A stretch of 64,000 nucleotides of DNA from JAGXQV01 sp964451375 (lineage in GTDB: Bacteria; Pseudomonadota; Gammaproteobacteria; Burkholderiales; Sulfuricellaceae), in assembly GCA_964451375.1 (NCBI GenBank), contig CAYVIN010000004.1, positions 1-64,000 of the forward strand. The letters are read 5' to 3'. Position 1 is the stretch's first letter; each line of letters opens with the position of its first letter. The translations under genes were made by a program, and so were the position numbers. The notes under the pieces are model-generated. The model saw only the letters and a program-made list of their open reading frames with translations, did no database searches and had not been told where the DNA came from. Positions 18,242 to 26,890 of this stretch are shown here, piece by piece.

Positions 18242-18274
18242 TATTGGTAATTCTACTTAGTAATTCTACCAATA
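18242..18274. promoter_or_regulatory. direct repeat within an inverted repeat (candidate operator)
   Basis: GTAATTCTAC occurs twice (18,247-18,256 and 18,260-18,269), and the pair is bracketed by TATTGG and CCAATA. It lies about 55 bp before the next start codon in AT-rich DNA. A regulator-binding site is inferred. Confidence 0.45.
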
Positions 18275-18328
18275 GATTTTTGATGTGAAATCAGTATGCT
18301 GGCGTTATTGAAATATTGAGGACAATAA

Positions 18329-18823
18329 ATGACTCCGACCCCATTTTTGCCCGCGGAATCGGAAATGGTCAGCGAATTCGATATTGAAGGCGTGCATTTC
18401 CAGCTCATCTGGAAACCGGGCCTGTGTTTGCTCCGCGCGGTGGAAGACTACGGCAAGCCGGATGCGCGAGCCTACACGGCTGCCGACCTGTTCCTCAAGC
18501 TCTACGACGGTTCGCCGGAATACAGCCTGAGCAAGGAAGATGCTATCGCAAAGGCGCCTCTCAACGCTCAGGAACTGATCCGCGAACAGCGCCAACAGGA
18601 AACGCAGCATCTTGAGGCGCTCTACACCTCGCCCGATATGCAGAAAGAATACCCGGCGTACCAAATCTGGCATCAGATTGTCGGTGGAAAAACCTGCCCG
18701 GTGATTTGGGCCAGCCACAACGCCGGACTGTACATGAAGGTAAATGGCCAGTGGCGCGTAGTGGGTTTTGCTACCAATCGGGAGGAGGCAGAAATAAAAC
18801 TTGGAGAGACGCGCATCCCTTAA
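18329..18823 (+). CDS. hypothetical protein, accessory patch
   Basis: A 164-residue soluble protein with no signal peptide or membrane helix. The ATG follows a GAGGAC Shine-Dalgarno at good spacing. Charged central helix around ELIREQRQQETQHLEALY; C-terminal beta-like part with YQIWHQIVGGKTCPVIWASH. I do not recognise the family. Its base composition is less GC-rich than neighbours, and the next small ORF begins 4 bp after its stop. Confidence 0.65.
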   Translation: MTPTPFLPAESEMVSEFDIEGVHFQLIWKPGLCLLRAVEDYGKPDARAYTAADLFLKLYDGSPEYSLSKEDAIAKAPLNAQELIREQRQQETQHLEALYTSPDMQKEYPAYQIWHQIVGGKTCPVIWASHNAGLYMKVNGQWRVVGFATNREEAEIKLGETRIP

Positions 18824-18827
18824 CCGA

Positions 18828-19049
18828 ATGATCGCGAAAGCAAACCAGCCAATTCTTAAAGTTGACTTTACCAAGTACAACCTCGCCGTTCAGATGTGCC
18901 AAGAGAAGATGGTGGTTTTTCTCTTGGGCAAAGGCGCGGGCACCAACCTTTGCTATCCGGACGGTCTATCCGCTCTGGAAATCGCGAGGATAGTAAAATC
19001 CCCGAAGCTGGAAGCCGCGATAAACGGGGTCGGCGTCATTTTTCGATAA
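18828..19049 (+). CDS. small ankyrin-repeat-like protein (possible fragment)
   Basis: A 73-residue ORF containing one to one and a half ankyrin-like units: VVFLLGKGAGTNLCYPDGLS followed by ALEIARIVKS, which matches the LLL-KGAD-N--DG-TAL--A pattern. A TTG at 18,801 could extend it, overlapping the previous gene. With so few repeats it may be the tail of a decayed ankyrin protein. Confidence 0.45.
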   Translation: MIAKANQPILKVDFTKYNLAVQMCQEKMVVFLLGKGAGTNLCYPDGLSALEIARIVKSPKLEAAINGVGVIFR

Positions 19050-19108
19050 GTTTTGAGAAATTCGGTGTTTTTTGAAATTTATCGAAAAATTATTCCGTGG
19101 GTAAAAAG

Positions 19109-19165
19109 ATGGCGCGAAAACCGCGATTCAATTTGGCCGAAATACCACAGTACGTGGCAAACCGA
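19109..19165 (+). pseudogene. 5' stub of REP-associated tyrosine transposase (RAYT)
   Basis: ATG followed by ARKPRFNLAEIPQYVANR closely matches the conserved N terminus of RAYT/TnpA-REP proteins, which act on REP hairpins. Identity stops after about 19 residues, and the catalytic HUH and Tyr region is missing. The following ~200 bp contain REP-like hairpins (19,213-19,228 and 19,294-19,319). This 19,050-19,375 stretch holds no intact gene. Confidence 0.6.
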
Positions 19166-19293
19166 AGCCGCAAGCGTCTCATCAATACACGGAAGCGGTT
19201 ATCCCAACCTGCGGCGCTCCGTAGCGCCACCGCGTCGCGCCGGGGCGGCCCTCCCACCCGCATTATTTCGCCTTCGGCGCTTGATCATGCCCC

Positions 19294-19319
19294 GAAACCC
19301 GCGCCGGGCGCGGCGTTTC
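19294..19319. repeat. GC-rich hairpin beside the RAYT stub
   Basis: GAAAC and CCGCGCC pair with GGCGCGG and GTTTC around a short loop. Near it, GGCGCT/AGCGCC (19,213-19,228) forms a second hairpin. They may be REP-type palindromes belonging to the decayed transposase. Confidence 0.4.
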
Positions 19320-19375
19320 AGGCATCTACTTATTTGGCGGGCGTCAGCGCGTAAGCGAACACTAACATTGCGCCT

Positions 19376-19795
19376 TCAATAACGTAATTCGATGCGCAGC
19401 CGGGTTTCCGGCCCGTTGAGCGTGAACGCGCATTCGTCGAAGGCCGGCGGGCCGGACACCTGGGGGTTGTTGGAGAGGCCGTACCCTTCGGTGGGGAACA
19501 TGCCGAAGCGCCGGTTGAGTTCGCCGTTGCCGTCTTCGTCGTGGTAGGCCATCACCGCGTAGCGCCCCGCCGCGAGGTCGTCGAAGCGCAACAGCGCGTC
19601 GCCCGGCGCGGCGGGTGCGGTTTTTACCGCCAGCGCCTGGGTTTCCTTGCGGAAGGTTTTGGCGTCCTGGTACAGCCCCACCCGCACCTGGCCGCGCGCA
19701 TCGCGTATCCCGGTCAGTTCGACCAGCAGGGTTTCGGCGGCGGCGGGAGGAACAGCGAGGGCGGCGAGCAACGCCGCCAGATAAGTTTTCAGCAT
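19376..19795 (-). CDS. DUF2141 exported protein
   Basis: A 139-residue precursor with a signal peptide (MLKTYLAALLAALAVPPAAA). The mature part matches DUF2141: VELTGIRDARGQVRVGLYQD, GRYAVMAYHDEDGNGELNRR and FGMFPTEGYGLSNNP. It is probably a periplasmic beta-sandwich domain; function is unknown. It is transcribed away from miaB. Confidence 0.88.
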   Translation of the reverse strand: MLKTYLAALLAALAVPPAAAETLLVELTGIRDARGQVRVGLYQDAKTFRKETQALAVKTAPAAPGDALLRFDDLAAGRYAVMAYHDEDGNGELNRRFGMFPTEGYGLSNNPQVSGPPAFDECAFTLNGPETRLRIELRY

Positions 19796-20004
19796 GGTTT
19801 TCTTCTTTGGTCTCGGGCCGTGAATGGTCGGTGGGGAATCTACACCAGCGTTGCGGCTTTACCAAGAATCCGGGCGGGCTATGACGCAGGTTTACGCCGA
19901 TAACCCGCCCCGCCCTTTTTGCCCGCGCTGGTGGCGGCGCGGATGCTGAACGACTGGGCGGTTTTGGCGTCGCTCGGCGAATTCCGGCGCTCCGCCGGTT
20001 GGGA

Positions 20005-20010
20005 TATAAT
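20005..20010 (+). promoter_or_regulatory. -10 box for the miaB run
   Basis: A perfect TATAAT, 96 bp before the miaB start in the 310-bp spacer (19,796-20,105). I see no clear -35 at the right distance, so the promoter assignment is tentative. Confidence 0.4.
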
Positions 20011-20105
20011 GCGCGCTCTCCGACTTGGTCGGGGTATCGCAAGCTTCTCCGATCCCACCCGTTAAACGCCGGCCCGCTTGACGCCCGGCCTTTTGGTTTC
20101 CCGCC

Positions 20106-21437
20106 ATGCCCAGAAAATTCCACATCAAAACCTTCGGCTGTCAGATGAACGAATACGATTCGGCGAAAATGGCCGATTTGCTGCTGTCCAGCGAAGGCAT
20201 GGAAGCCACCGACGACCCCGCCCAGGCCGATGTGTTGCTGCTCAACACCTGTTCGGTGCGCGAGAAGGCGCAGGAGAAAGTCTTTCACCAGCTCGGGCGG
20301 TGGAAACATCTCAAGCAGAAAAATCCCGACCTGCTGATCGGCGTGGGCGGCTGCGTGGCCAGCCAAGAGGGCGAAGCCATCGTGGCGCGCGCGCCATACG
20401 TCGATCTGGTGTTCGGCCCGCAGACGCTGCATCGTCTGCCGCAGTTGCTGGCGGCGCGGCGCAGCGAGCGGCGCACACAGGTGGATATTTCCTTCCCGGA
20501 AATCGAGAAATTCGACCATATGCCAGAAGCCCGCGTGGAAGGGGCGATGGCCTACGTGTCGGTGATGGAGGGCTGCGGCAAGTTCTGTACGTATTGCATC
20601 GTGCCCTACACCCGTGGCGGCGAGGTGTCGCGCCCGCTCGACGATGTGCTGGCCGAGTGCCGTTCGCTGGTGGAGCGCGGCGTGAAGGAAATCAATCTGC
20701 TCGGGCAGAACGTCAACGCCTATCAGGGCGCGACCGACGAGGGCGTGGACGCCGATCTGGCGCTGCTGCTGCATCTGGTGGCGGATATTCCCGGCCTGGA
20801 GCGGTTGCGTTTCACGACTTCGCACCCCAACGAATTCACCCCGCGCCTGATCGAGGCGTATGCCGAAATTCCCAAGCTGGCGAGTTATCTGCATCTGCCC
20901 GTGCAGGCCGGTTCCGACCGTATCCTGGCGGCGATGAAGCGCGGCTACACGGCGCTCGAATACAAGTCGCTGATCCGCAAGGTGCGGGCGGCCCGGCCCG
21001 ATATTTCGATTTCCTCGGATTTCATCGTGGGGTTTCCCGGCGAAACCGAGGCGGATTTCGAGGCGACCCTGAAACTGGTGAAGGATGTCGGTTTCGACGC
21101 GAGTTTCAGCTTCGTCTTTAGTTCGCGCCCCGGCACCCCGGCGGCGGAAATGGCCGATGACACCCCCCAGGAAGCCAAGCTGGAACGTCTCGCCCGTCTC
21201 CAGGCGCAACTCAACGAGCAGGCGCAAGCCATCAGCCAGGCGATGGTCGGTACTACCCAGCGCATCCTGGTGGAAGGCGTGGCGAAGAAGGACGGCAACG
21301 AATTGGCGGGCCGCACCGCCAACAACCGGGTGGTGAATTTCCCCGGCAATCCGCGCCTCATCAACCAGTTCATCGATGTGCTCATCACCTCTGCGCTGCC
21401 GCACAGTTTGCGCGGCGAGGTGGTGATTTCGGAATAA
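20106..21437 (+). CDS. miaB: tRNA-2-methylthio-N6-dimethylallyladenosine synthase
   Basis: A radical-SAM methylthiotransferase that converts i6A37 to ms2i6A37 in tRNAs. 443 residues. The N-terminal cluster domain has conserved cysteines in FGCQMN, NTCSVRE and GGCVAS. The radical-SAM triad is GCGKFCTYCIVPYTRGGEVS. A C-terminal TRAM domain follows. It heads a run that in related bacteria goes straight on to phoH, ybeY and corC; here a kinase follows after 15 bp. Confidence 0.97.
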   Translation: MPRKFHIKTFGCQMNEYDSAKMADLLLSSEGMEATDDPAQADVLLLNTCSVREKAQEKVFHQLGRWKHLKQKNPDLLIGVGGCVASQEGEAIVARAPYVDLVFGPQTLHRLPQLLAARRSERRTQVDISFPEIEKFDHMPEARVEGAMAYVSVMEGCGKFCTYCIVPYTRGGEVSRPLDDVLAECRSLVERGVKEINLLGQNVNAYQGATDEGVDADLALLLHLVADIPGLERLRFTTSHPNEFTPRLIEAYAEIPKLASYLHLPVQAGSDRILAAMKRGYTALEYKSLIRKVRAARPDISISSDFIVGFPGETEADFEATLKLVKDVGFDASFSFVFSSRPGTPAAEMADDTPQEAKLERLARLQAQLNEQAQAISQAMVGTTQRILVEGVAKKDGNELAGRTANNRVVNFPGNPRLINQFIDVLITSALPHSLRGEVVISE

Positions 21438-21452
21438 GGGTAGAACCCCATC

Positions 21453-23333
21453 ATGGCCGGACTATTGCGTTTTACCGAGAAAAAAACCCTCCACTTCTAT
21501 GGCGCGATCATCGGTTTTGGCGCGACGCTGGTGTTGCTGGGCGTGATGGTTTTCGGCTGGGTGGCGGTTTCGCGCTTTCTCGACACCGAAAATCTTTGGC
21601 TGAATTACAACCAGAAAGCCACCGCCATCGACAATGCCCTGGCGCGACTCAACATGCACATCGGTTATGGCGGATTTATCCATAACTTCAAGAATTACGT
21701 GTTGCGCCGCGATGAGAAATACGTGGCGCGCATCGACAGAAACCTGATTGGCATTTCCGAGGAGATGGCGCGCCTCGACAAACTCCTGGGCAAGCCCGAA
21801 GACCGCTTGGCTCTCGCGCAAATCCGCGCCACCTTTGAAGAATACGCAGGCAAATATCAACTGGCGAAACCACTGGTGGCGGAGGGCAAGACTTCGCAGG
21901 AAATCGACCAGGTGGTCAAAGTGGACGATACCGCCGCGCTCAAGGCCATGGCTTTTCTCGTCGAACGCGCCACCGCACGTAGCCGGGAGGCCGAGTTGGC
22001 TTCCTCAAGCGCGCTCAACAGCGCCATTTTCTTCCTTGAGACGGGCGGCTTTGCGCTGGTGCTCCTGATTGCCGCCGTCGCGGTGGCGATGCTGTTTTTC
22101 GTCCGGCGCATCGTTGCCGCCAACGAGGTGATACGCAAGATTCGCGAAGAACTCGATACGCTGCTGGACAAGTCTCCCGACGCCATGCTCTGCGTGGCGC
22201 GAGACGGCAGAATTACCCGTAGCAACGACATGGCGCAGCGTTTTTTTGGATACAGTGCTGAAGCGTTTTTGAACATGAAGATCGAAGAACTGATTCCTTC
22301 CCACTTTCGCGAGAAACATGCTGAACTGCGCGCCGGGTATTTTCTTGACCCGCACCATCGCGCCATGGGCCAAAATCGCCGGCTTACCGCATTGACTCGT
22401 TATGGCGCTGAGCCGCAAGTCGAAATCAGCCTGAGCCATAGCGGGGAAGGAGAAACCGCCGTGGCGACGATTACCGTGCGCGATGTGACGGAGCGGGAAC
22501 GCGACCGGGCTGCGCTGGCGCAAGCCAAGCGGGAAGCAGAGCAGACGCTGGAGGAGCTCAGGAACACCCAGGAATCCCTGATCCAGTCGGAAAAAATGGC
22601 GGCGCTGGGCGGACTGGTCGCCGGGGTGGCGCATGAAATCAATACGCCCATCGGCATCACGCTGAGTTCATCGACCTATCTCGACGCAGAAACCGCCAAG
22701 ATTTCCTCGCGATACCACGCAGGCGAGTTGAGCGGCGATGAATTGGAGAGTTATTTCGATACCGCTCGCCAGTCCGCCCGTCTGATGACGGTCAACAGCC
22801 AGCGCGCCGCCGAACTGGTGCACAGTTTCAAGCAGGTGGCAGTGGATCAATCAGGCGGAGAACGGCGCGATTTCGATCTCAAAACGTATATCGAAGAAAT
22901 ATTGCTGAGCCTGCAACCGAAACTCAAGAAAACGCCGGTGCGGGTCGAACTTGATTGCCCTGCCGGTATGATCGTCGATAGTTTCCCCGGCGCGCTGTCG
23001 CAGTGTTTGACCAACTTCATTGTCAATTCGCTGACTCACGCGTTCGATCCCCAACAAGCCGGGCACATAGCGATACGCGCCTCCTTGATGGAAGATGACC
23101 GGGTGGAACTGGTTTATGCCGATGACGGCAAGGGAATCCCACCTGAGCATCAAAGCAAGGTGTTCGAGCCGTTTTTTACCACCCGGCGCGGCAAGGGTGG
23201 CAGCGGGTTGGGGCTGCACATCGTTTACAATATTGTCCATCAAACCCTCAAGGGCGACTTGAAAATGGCGAGCGAACCCGGCCTAGGGGTGATTTTTACC
23301 ATCACCTTTCCCCGGATATTGCCAAACCTGTAA
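21453..23333 (+). CDS. PAS sensor histidine kinase
   Basis: A 626-residue kinase: membrane helix at about residues 16-40, a helical periplasmic sensor to about 190, a second helix near 195-215, one PAS domain (about 230-345, LLDKSPDAMLCVARDGRITR), a coiled coil, a dimerisation helix with the phospho-His in GLVAGVAHEINTPIG, and an HATPase domain (NFIVNSLTHAF, DDGKGIP, GKGGSGLGLH). The downstream receiver/GGDEF protein, 33 bp away, is its likely partner. The stimulus is unknown. Confidence 0.93.
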   Translation: MAGLLRFTEKKTLHFYGAIIGFGATLVLLGVMVFGWVAVSRFLDTENLWLNYNQKATAIDNALARLNMHIGYGGFIHNFKNYVLRRDEKYVARIDRNLIGISEEMARLDKLLGKPEDRLALAQIRATFEEYAGKYQLAKPLVAEGKTSQEIDQVVKVDDTAALKAMAFLVERATARSREAELASSSALNSAIFFLETGGFALVLLIAAVAVAMLFFVRRIVAANEVIRKIREELDTLLDKSPDAMLCVARDGRITRSNDMAQRFFGYSAEAFLNMKIEELIPSHFREKHAELRAGYFLDPHHRAMGQNRRLTALTRYGAEPQVEISLSHSGEGETAVATITVRDVTERERDRAALAQAKREAEQTLEELRNTQESLIQSEKMAALGGLVAGVAHEINTPIGITLSSSTYLDAETAKISSRYHAGELSGDELESYFDTARQSARLMTVNSQRAAELVHSFKQVAVDQSGGERRDFDLKTYIEEILLSLQPKLKKTPVRVELDCPAGMIVDSFPGALSQCLTNFIVNSLTHAFDPQQAGHIAIRASLMEDDRVELVYADDGKGIPPEHQSKVFEPFFTTRRGKGGSGLGLHIVYNIVHQTLKGDLKMASEPGLGVIFTITFPRILPNL

Positions 23334-23366
23334 TTGCGTGAACACCCGATCCCCAAGGAAAACCAC

Positions 23367-24836
23367 ATGCAGTCCAAACCGCTGAATCTCAAACCTTCCG
23401 CCCCGGAGCCAATAGCGCCTCAGTCCGGTTGCGCGGGAAAATGGAAACTCCTGATCGTGGATGATGAGCCGGAAATTCATGCGGTCACCCGCATGATTCT
23501 GGCCAAAGTGATGTTCAAGGATCGCCCGCTGGAATTGCTGAGCGCCTTTTCCGCCGAAGAGGCGAAAGCCGCTCTGCGGGAACATTCCGATATCGCCGCC
23601 ATCCTCCTCGACGTGGTGATGGAAAGCGACGACGCCGGGCTGAAACTGGTGGGCTATATTCGCGATGAGCTTCAGAACAAGGCGGTGCGTATTATTCTGC
23701 GCACCGGCCAGCCGGGCCAGGCGCCCGAAGAACGGGTGATCGTCGATTACGACATCAACGACTACAAGGCCAAAAGCGAACTGACCGCGCAAAAGCTTTT
23801 TACCTCAGTCATCGCCGCCTTGCGCGCTTATGAAACCATCATGCAGTTGGACAAAAACCGGCGCGGCCTGGAAAAAATCCTCAACAGCACCGATTCGCTG
23901 TTTGAAATCCATTCCATGCAGGAATTCGCTTCGGGAATCCTGATGCAATTGAGCGCCTTTCTAGAGTGCAATCCTAACGGCGTGATCTGTCTGGAAGAAT
24001 CCGGCGATCTTGGACAGGTTCATCCCGAGGCATTTTGTTCCGGCATGAAAATCCTTGCCGCAACAGGGGAGTACGGCGATTGTTTGACGTGCTCGTTGGC
24101 GGAAAATTGCCGACACAAGGAAATGACCACCCACATTCGCCGCGCCATGGACGAACACCGCAATCAGTATCTCGACAATTACACCGTGGTTTACCTGAAA
24201 ACCAGCCAGTCGCGCGGCACCGCCGCGCTGGTGCATAGCGGCGGCATGGCAGACGAAAATGACCGCTTTCTGCTGGAAGTGTTCGCGTCGAAAGTCTCAA
24301 TTGCGCTGGAAAACGCCATCCATTACCAAAAAATGATAACGGCGGAACAGGCTGCGACCACTGACTTTCTTACTGGCCTCAACAATCGCCGGCAACTGCT
24401 GCGTCTCGCCCTGCCGATGCTGGCGGCGGCGAATCGCGCCGGTTCCCCGCTGGTCGTTGCGATGCTCGACATCGACCACTTCAAAATAATCAATGACACC
24501 CATGGACATGACGTTGGCGACATCGTGCTGAAGAGCATCGCCGATTTGATGAAAAACCGTTTCCGCAGCAGCGATGTCGTCGCCCGCTTCGGCGGTGAGG
24601 AATTCTGCGTGGTCGCCCCGCTGCTCGATGGAACGCATGTATTTGAGCTGTTCGATTCATTTCGTCTCGCCCTGGAACAACAAACCATCGAAGCACAGGG
24701 CAAGCTTCTGAATATCTCGGTAAGCATCGGCGTCTCGACCGTTTTGGCAGCAAGCATTGACGACATGATTTCCGCTGCGGACGAGTTGCTTTACCGCGCT
24801 AAAAACGAGGGCCGCAATCGTGTCGTCATCGGCTAA
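23367..24836 (+). CDS. response regulator with DUF3369 and diguanylate cyclase domain
   Basis: A 489-residue regulator predicted to make cyclic di-GMP on phosphorylation. A receiver domain occupies about residues 25-150 (LLIVDDEPEIH; phospho-Asp in AAILLDVVMES). A DUF3369 sensor-like domain spans about 165-315. A GGDEF domain follows with an intact active site (RFGGEEF) and an RxxD inhibitory site (RSSD) five residues before it. The ATG at 23,367 follows AAGGAAA; an upstream in-frame start at 23,334 lacks one. It overlaps phoH by 17 bp. Confidence 0.93.
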   Translation: MQSKPLNLKPSAPEPIAPQSGCAGKWKLLIVDDEPEIHAVTRMILAKVMFKDRPLELLSAFSAEEAKAALREHSDIAAILLDVVMESDDAGLKLVGYIRDELQNKAVRIILRTGQPGQAPEERVIVDYDINDYKAKSELTAQKLFTSVIAALRAYETIMQLDKNRRGLEKILNSTDSLFEIHSMQEFASGILMQLSAFLECNPNGVICLEESGDLGQVHPEAFCSGMKILAATGEYGDCLTCSLAENCRHKEMTTHIRRAMDEHRNQYLDNYTVVYLKTSQSRGTAALVHSGGMADENDRFLLEVFASKVSIALENAIHYQKMITAEQAATTDFLTGLNNRRQLLRLALPMLAAANRAGSPLVVAMLDIDHFKIINDTHGHDVGDIVLKSIADLMKNRFRSSDVVARFGGEEFCVVAPLLDGTHVFELFDSFRLALEQQTIEAQGKLLNISVSIGVSTVLAASIDDMISAADELLYRAKNEGRNRVVIG

Positions 24837-25803
24837 TTCGCCCCCCCAAAAAGCCAGCAAAAGTGTCGCCTTCTCCCCCATCGACAACGTCCGCCTCGCC
24901 AATCTGTGCGGCGCGCTCGACGAAAACCTCAAGCAAATCGAGACTGCGCTGGACGTGACTATTTCCCGGCGCAACGAACATTTCACGGTACAGGGCGCGC
25001 AGCAACAGGCGGATTTGGCTCTGGAAGTGCTGAAAACGTTTTACGAACGCGCCAAAACGCCGCTCAACGTCGATGAAATCCAGTTGGGCCTGATCGAGGC
25101 CGGCAATGCCGAGCGGGTCGCCGACAGCGAGGAAATGGCCCCGGTGCTGATGACCAAACGCGCCGACCTGCATGGCCGCACCCCACGCCAGAACCAGTAC
25201 CTGCGCAAAATCCAGGAATACGACATCACCTTCGGCATCGGCCCGGCAGGCACCGGCAAAACCTATCTGGCGGTCGCCAGCGCGGTGGATGCGCTGGAGC
25301 GCGACCTAGTGAAGCGCCTGGTGCTGGTGCGCCCGGCGGTAGAGGCCGGCGAGCGCCTGGGATTCCTGCCCGGTGATCTGGCGCAAAAGGTCGATCCCTA
25401 TTTACGCCCGCTCTACGACGCGCTCTACGACCTGATGGGGTTCGACAAGGTCGGCAAACTCTTCGAGCGCGGCACCATCGAAATCGCCCCGCTCGCCTAC
25501 ATGCGCGGACGCACCCTCAACCACTCCTTCATCATCCTCGACGAAGCGCAAAACACCACCCCGGAACAGATGAAGATGTTCCTCACCCGCATCGGTTTCG
25601 GCTCCAAGGCGGTGATTACCGGCGACGTAACCCAGGTCGATCTGGCCCGCCACCAGAAAAGCGGACTCAACGACGCGACGGAGGTTCTGGAAAACGTGCG
25701 CGGTATTGCCTTCAATTTTTTCCAGTCCGACGACGTGGTGCGCCACCCGCTGGTCGCGCGGATTGTCAATGCGTATGAAAAACGCGACAAAAGCGCGCCT
25801 TGA
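24820..25803 (+). CDS. ybeZ: PhoH-like ATPase (YbeZ)
   Basis: A 327-residue PhoH-family P-loop protein, associated with YbeY in RNA metabolism. Walker A is GPAGTGKTY and Walker B is FIILDEAQN, and the family stretch RPAVEAGERLGFLPGDL is present. It starts at a GTG inside the preceding regulator gene. YbeY normally follows at once, but here two extra genes intervene. Confidence 0.95.
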   Translation: MSSSANSPPQKASKSVAFSPIDNVRLANLCGALDENLKQIETALDVTISRRNEHFTVQGAQQQADLALEVLKTFYERAKTPLNVDEIQLGLIEAGNAERVADSEEMAPVLMTKRADLHGRTPRQNQYLRKIQEYDITFGIGPAGTGKTYLAVASAVDALERDLVKRLVLVRPAVEAGERLGFLPGDLAQKVDPYLRPLYDALYDLMGFDKVGKLFERGTIEIAPLAYMRGRTLNHSFIILDEAQNTTPEQMKMFLTRIGFGSKAVITGDVTQVDLARHQKSGLNDATEVLENVRGIAFNFFQSDDVVRHPLVARIVNAYEKRDKSAP

Positions 25804-25809
25804 TGCTAA

Positions 25810-25831
25810 CGTTACAGCCTGTTTTGTAACG
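25810..25831. promoter_or_regulatory. inverted repeat between phoH and the inserted cassette
   Basis: CGTTACA (25,810-25,816) and TGTAACG (25,825-25,831) form a perfect 7-bp inverted repeat with an 8-nt spacer in a 49-bp gap. It could be an operator or an RNA hairpin. There is no T tract. Confidence 0.45.
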
Positions 25832-25852
25832 CGAAACCCGGTTTAACCCGAA

Positions 25853-26890
25853 ATGACCTCTCCCGTTCCCAACGCTTACCTGTTCGACCGCGACCAGCCC
25901 GGTCACGCCTGGCAGGGTGCGCTCGCGGTGCTGGCCGGCGGGGCCGAAATGGGCCATGCCGCGCTGGCGCAAAACTGGCGCATGGACGGGCGGGTGGATG
26001 AAATCCGTCAGGCGGCGCTGGAGGCTTTGGGGTGGTTTCCCAACGGGTTGCCGGGCACCGAAGGATTCGATTCCGCCATTGACCAGTATCAGGCAGAGCA
26101 CCGCCGTAACCCGCACAGCGCGCCGCCTCCCGCATATCTCGCGCCCGCCAATCAGGGTAACCGGATTCCCCGCGACGGTCTGCCCGGACGTAAGCAACGG
26201 CTGGTTCATTTCGCCTGCCTGCAACGGTTGCTGGGGTTTGCCAATTCGCCCGCGCGCACTGACCTGGAGACCCTGATTCTCCGCTACACGGGCCTGGACT
26301 TGCCCAGGCGTCCAGGGCGAGATTATGCCGACATACTCGCCCAAGCCCTGCAAGCGCAAGGTTTGCCTGTCATCCAGGAATTCGCGCAATCCCTCTCGTT
26401 GGCCTTGGGGGAAAACGAGCCGCACTGGTGGGCGACTTTCTCCCATGAAATCGGCAAGCTGGAAAACGGTGGCGACTGGACGGAAGCCGCGCAAAAAATC
26501 GGCCAGGGTTATTTTCATCCGGGCGACTGGTTAATTGCCTGGCGCTACCACGCCGAACTCGCCGCCCCCCTGTATCGTCCCACAGTCGCCGAAGCGGGTA
26601 GCAGCGCCTTTCATTTCCCTGCCTCCACTGTGTTCAATTACGGCATTGCCATGCCGCTGGCGGAAGGCTTTCCGGCGGTACGCGAAGCCATCCACCCGCC
26701 GCTCAAGGACGCAGCCTGTGGGGCGGTGTGCATCGGCATGGGACAAGTGAGCACGGAACCTTTCTCTCCCCCGTTGGGAACAGCGGAAAATGCCTGGCTG
26801 GATGAATGCCGGCACCGTCATGGCGCCAAGCTGGCACGCCAGTCCGCACCGCTCTCGGCCTGGCTTGCCCGTCACGGAGCGACGCCATGA
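25853..26890 (+). CDS. hypothetical protein of the phoH-ybeY inserted pair
   Basis: A 345-residue soluble protein, Trp/His/Pro-rich, with no signal peptide or transmembrane helix and no motif I can assign. Notable stretches are AYLFDRDQPGHAWQGALAVL near the start and YFHPGDWLIAWRYHAELAAP about two-thirds in. It shares an ATGA overlap with the next TPR gene, so the two are probably translated together. Function unknown. Confidence 0.8.
   Translation: MTSPVPNAYLFDRDQPGHAWQGALAVLAGGAEMGHAALAQNWRMDGRVDEIRQAALEALGWFPNGLPGTEGFDSAIDQYQAEHRRNPHSAPPPAYLAPANQGNRIPRDGLPGRKQRLVHFACLQRLLGFANSPARTDLETLILRYTGLDLPRRPGRDYADILAQALQAQGLPVIQEFAQSLSLALGENEPHWWATFSHEIGKLENGGDWTEAAQKIGQGYFHPGDWLIAWRYHAELAAPLYRPTVAEAGSSAFHFPASTVFNYGIAMPLAEGFPAVREAIHPPLKDAACGAVCIGMGQVSTEPFSPPLGTAENAWLDECRHRHGAKLARQSAPLSAWLARHGATP

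Noticed and set aside
17308..19375. Genomic island inserted at tRNA-Met
   Set aside because: No duplicated tRNA 3' end and no integrase were found downstream, so an att-bounded island is not supported.
19362..21404. 680-codon minus-strand open frame
   Set aside because: Antisense to miaB and overlapping the real DUF2141 gene in another frame; no domain content.
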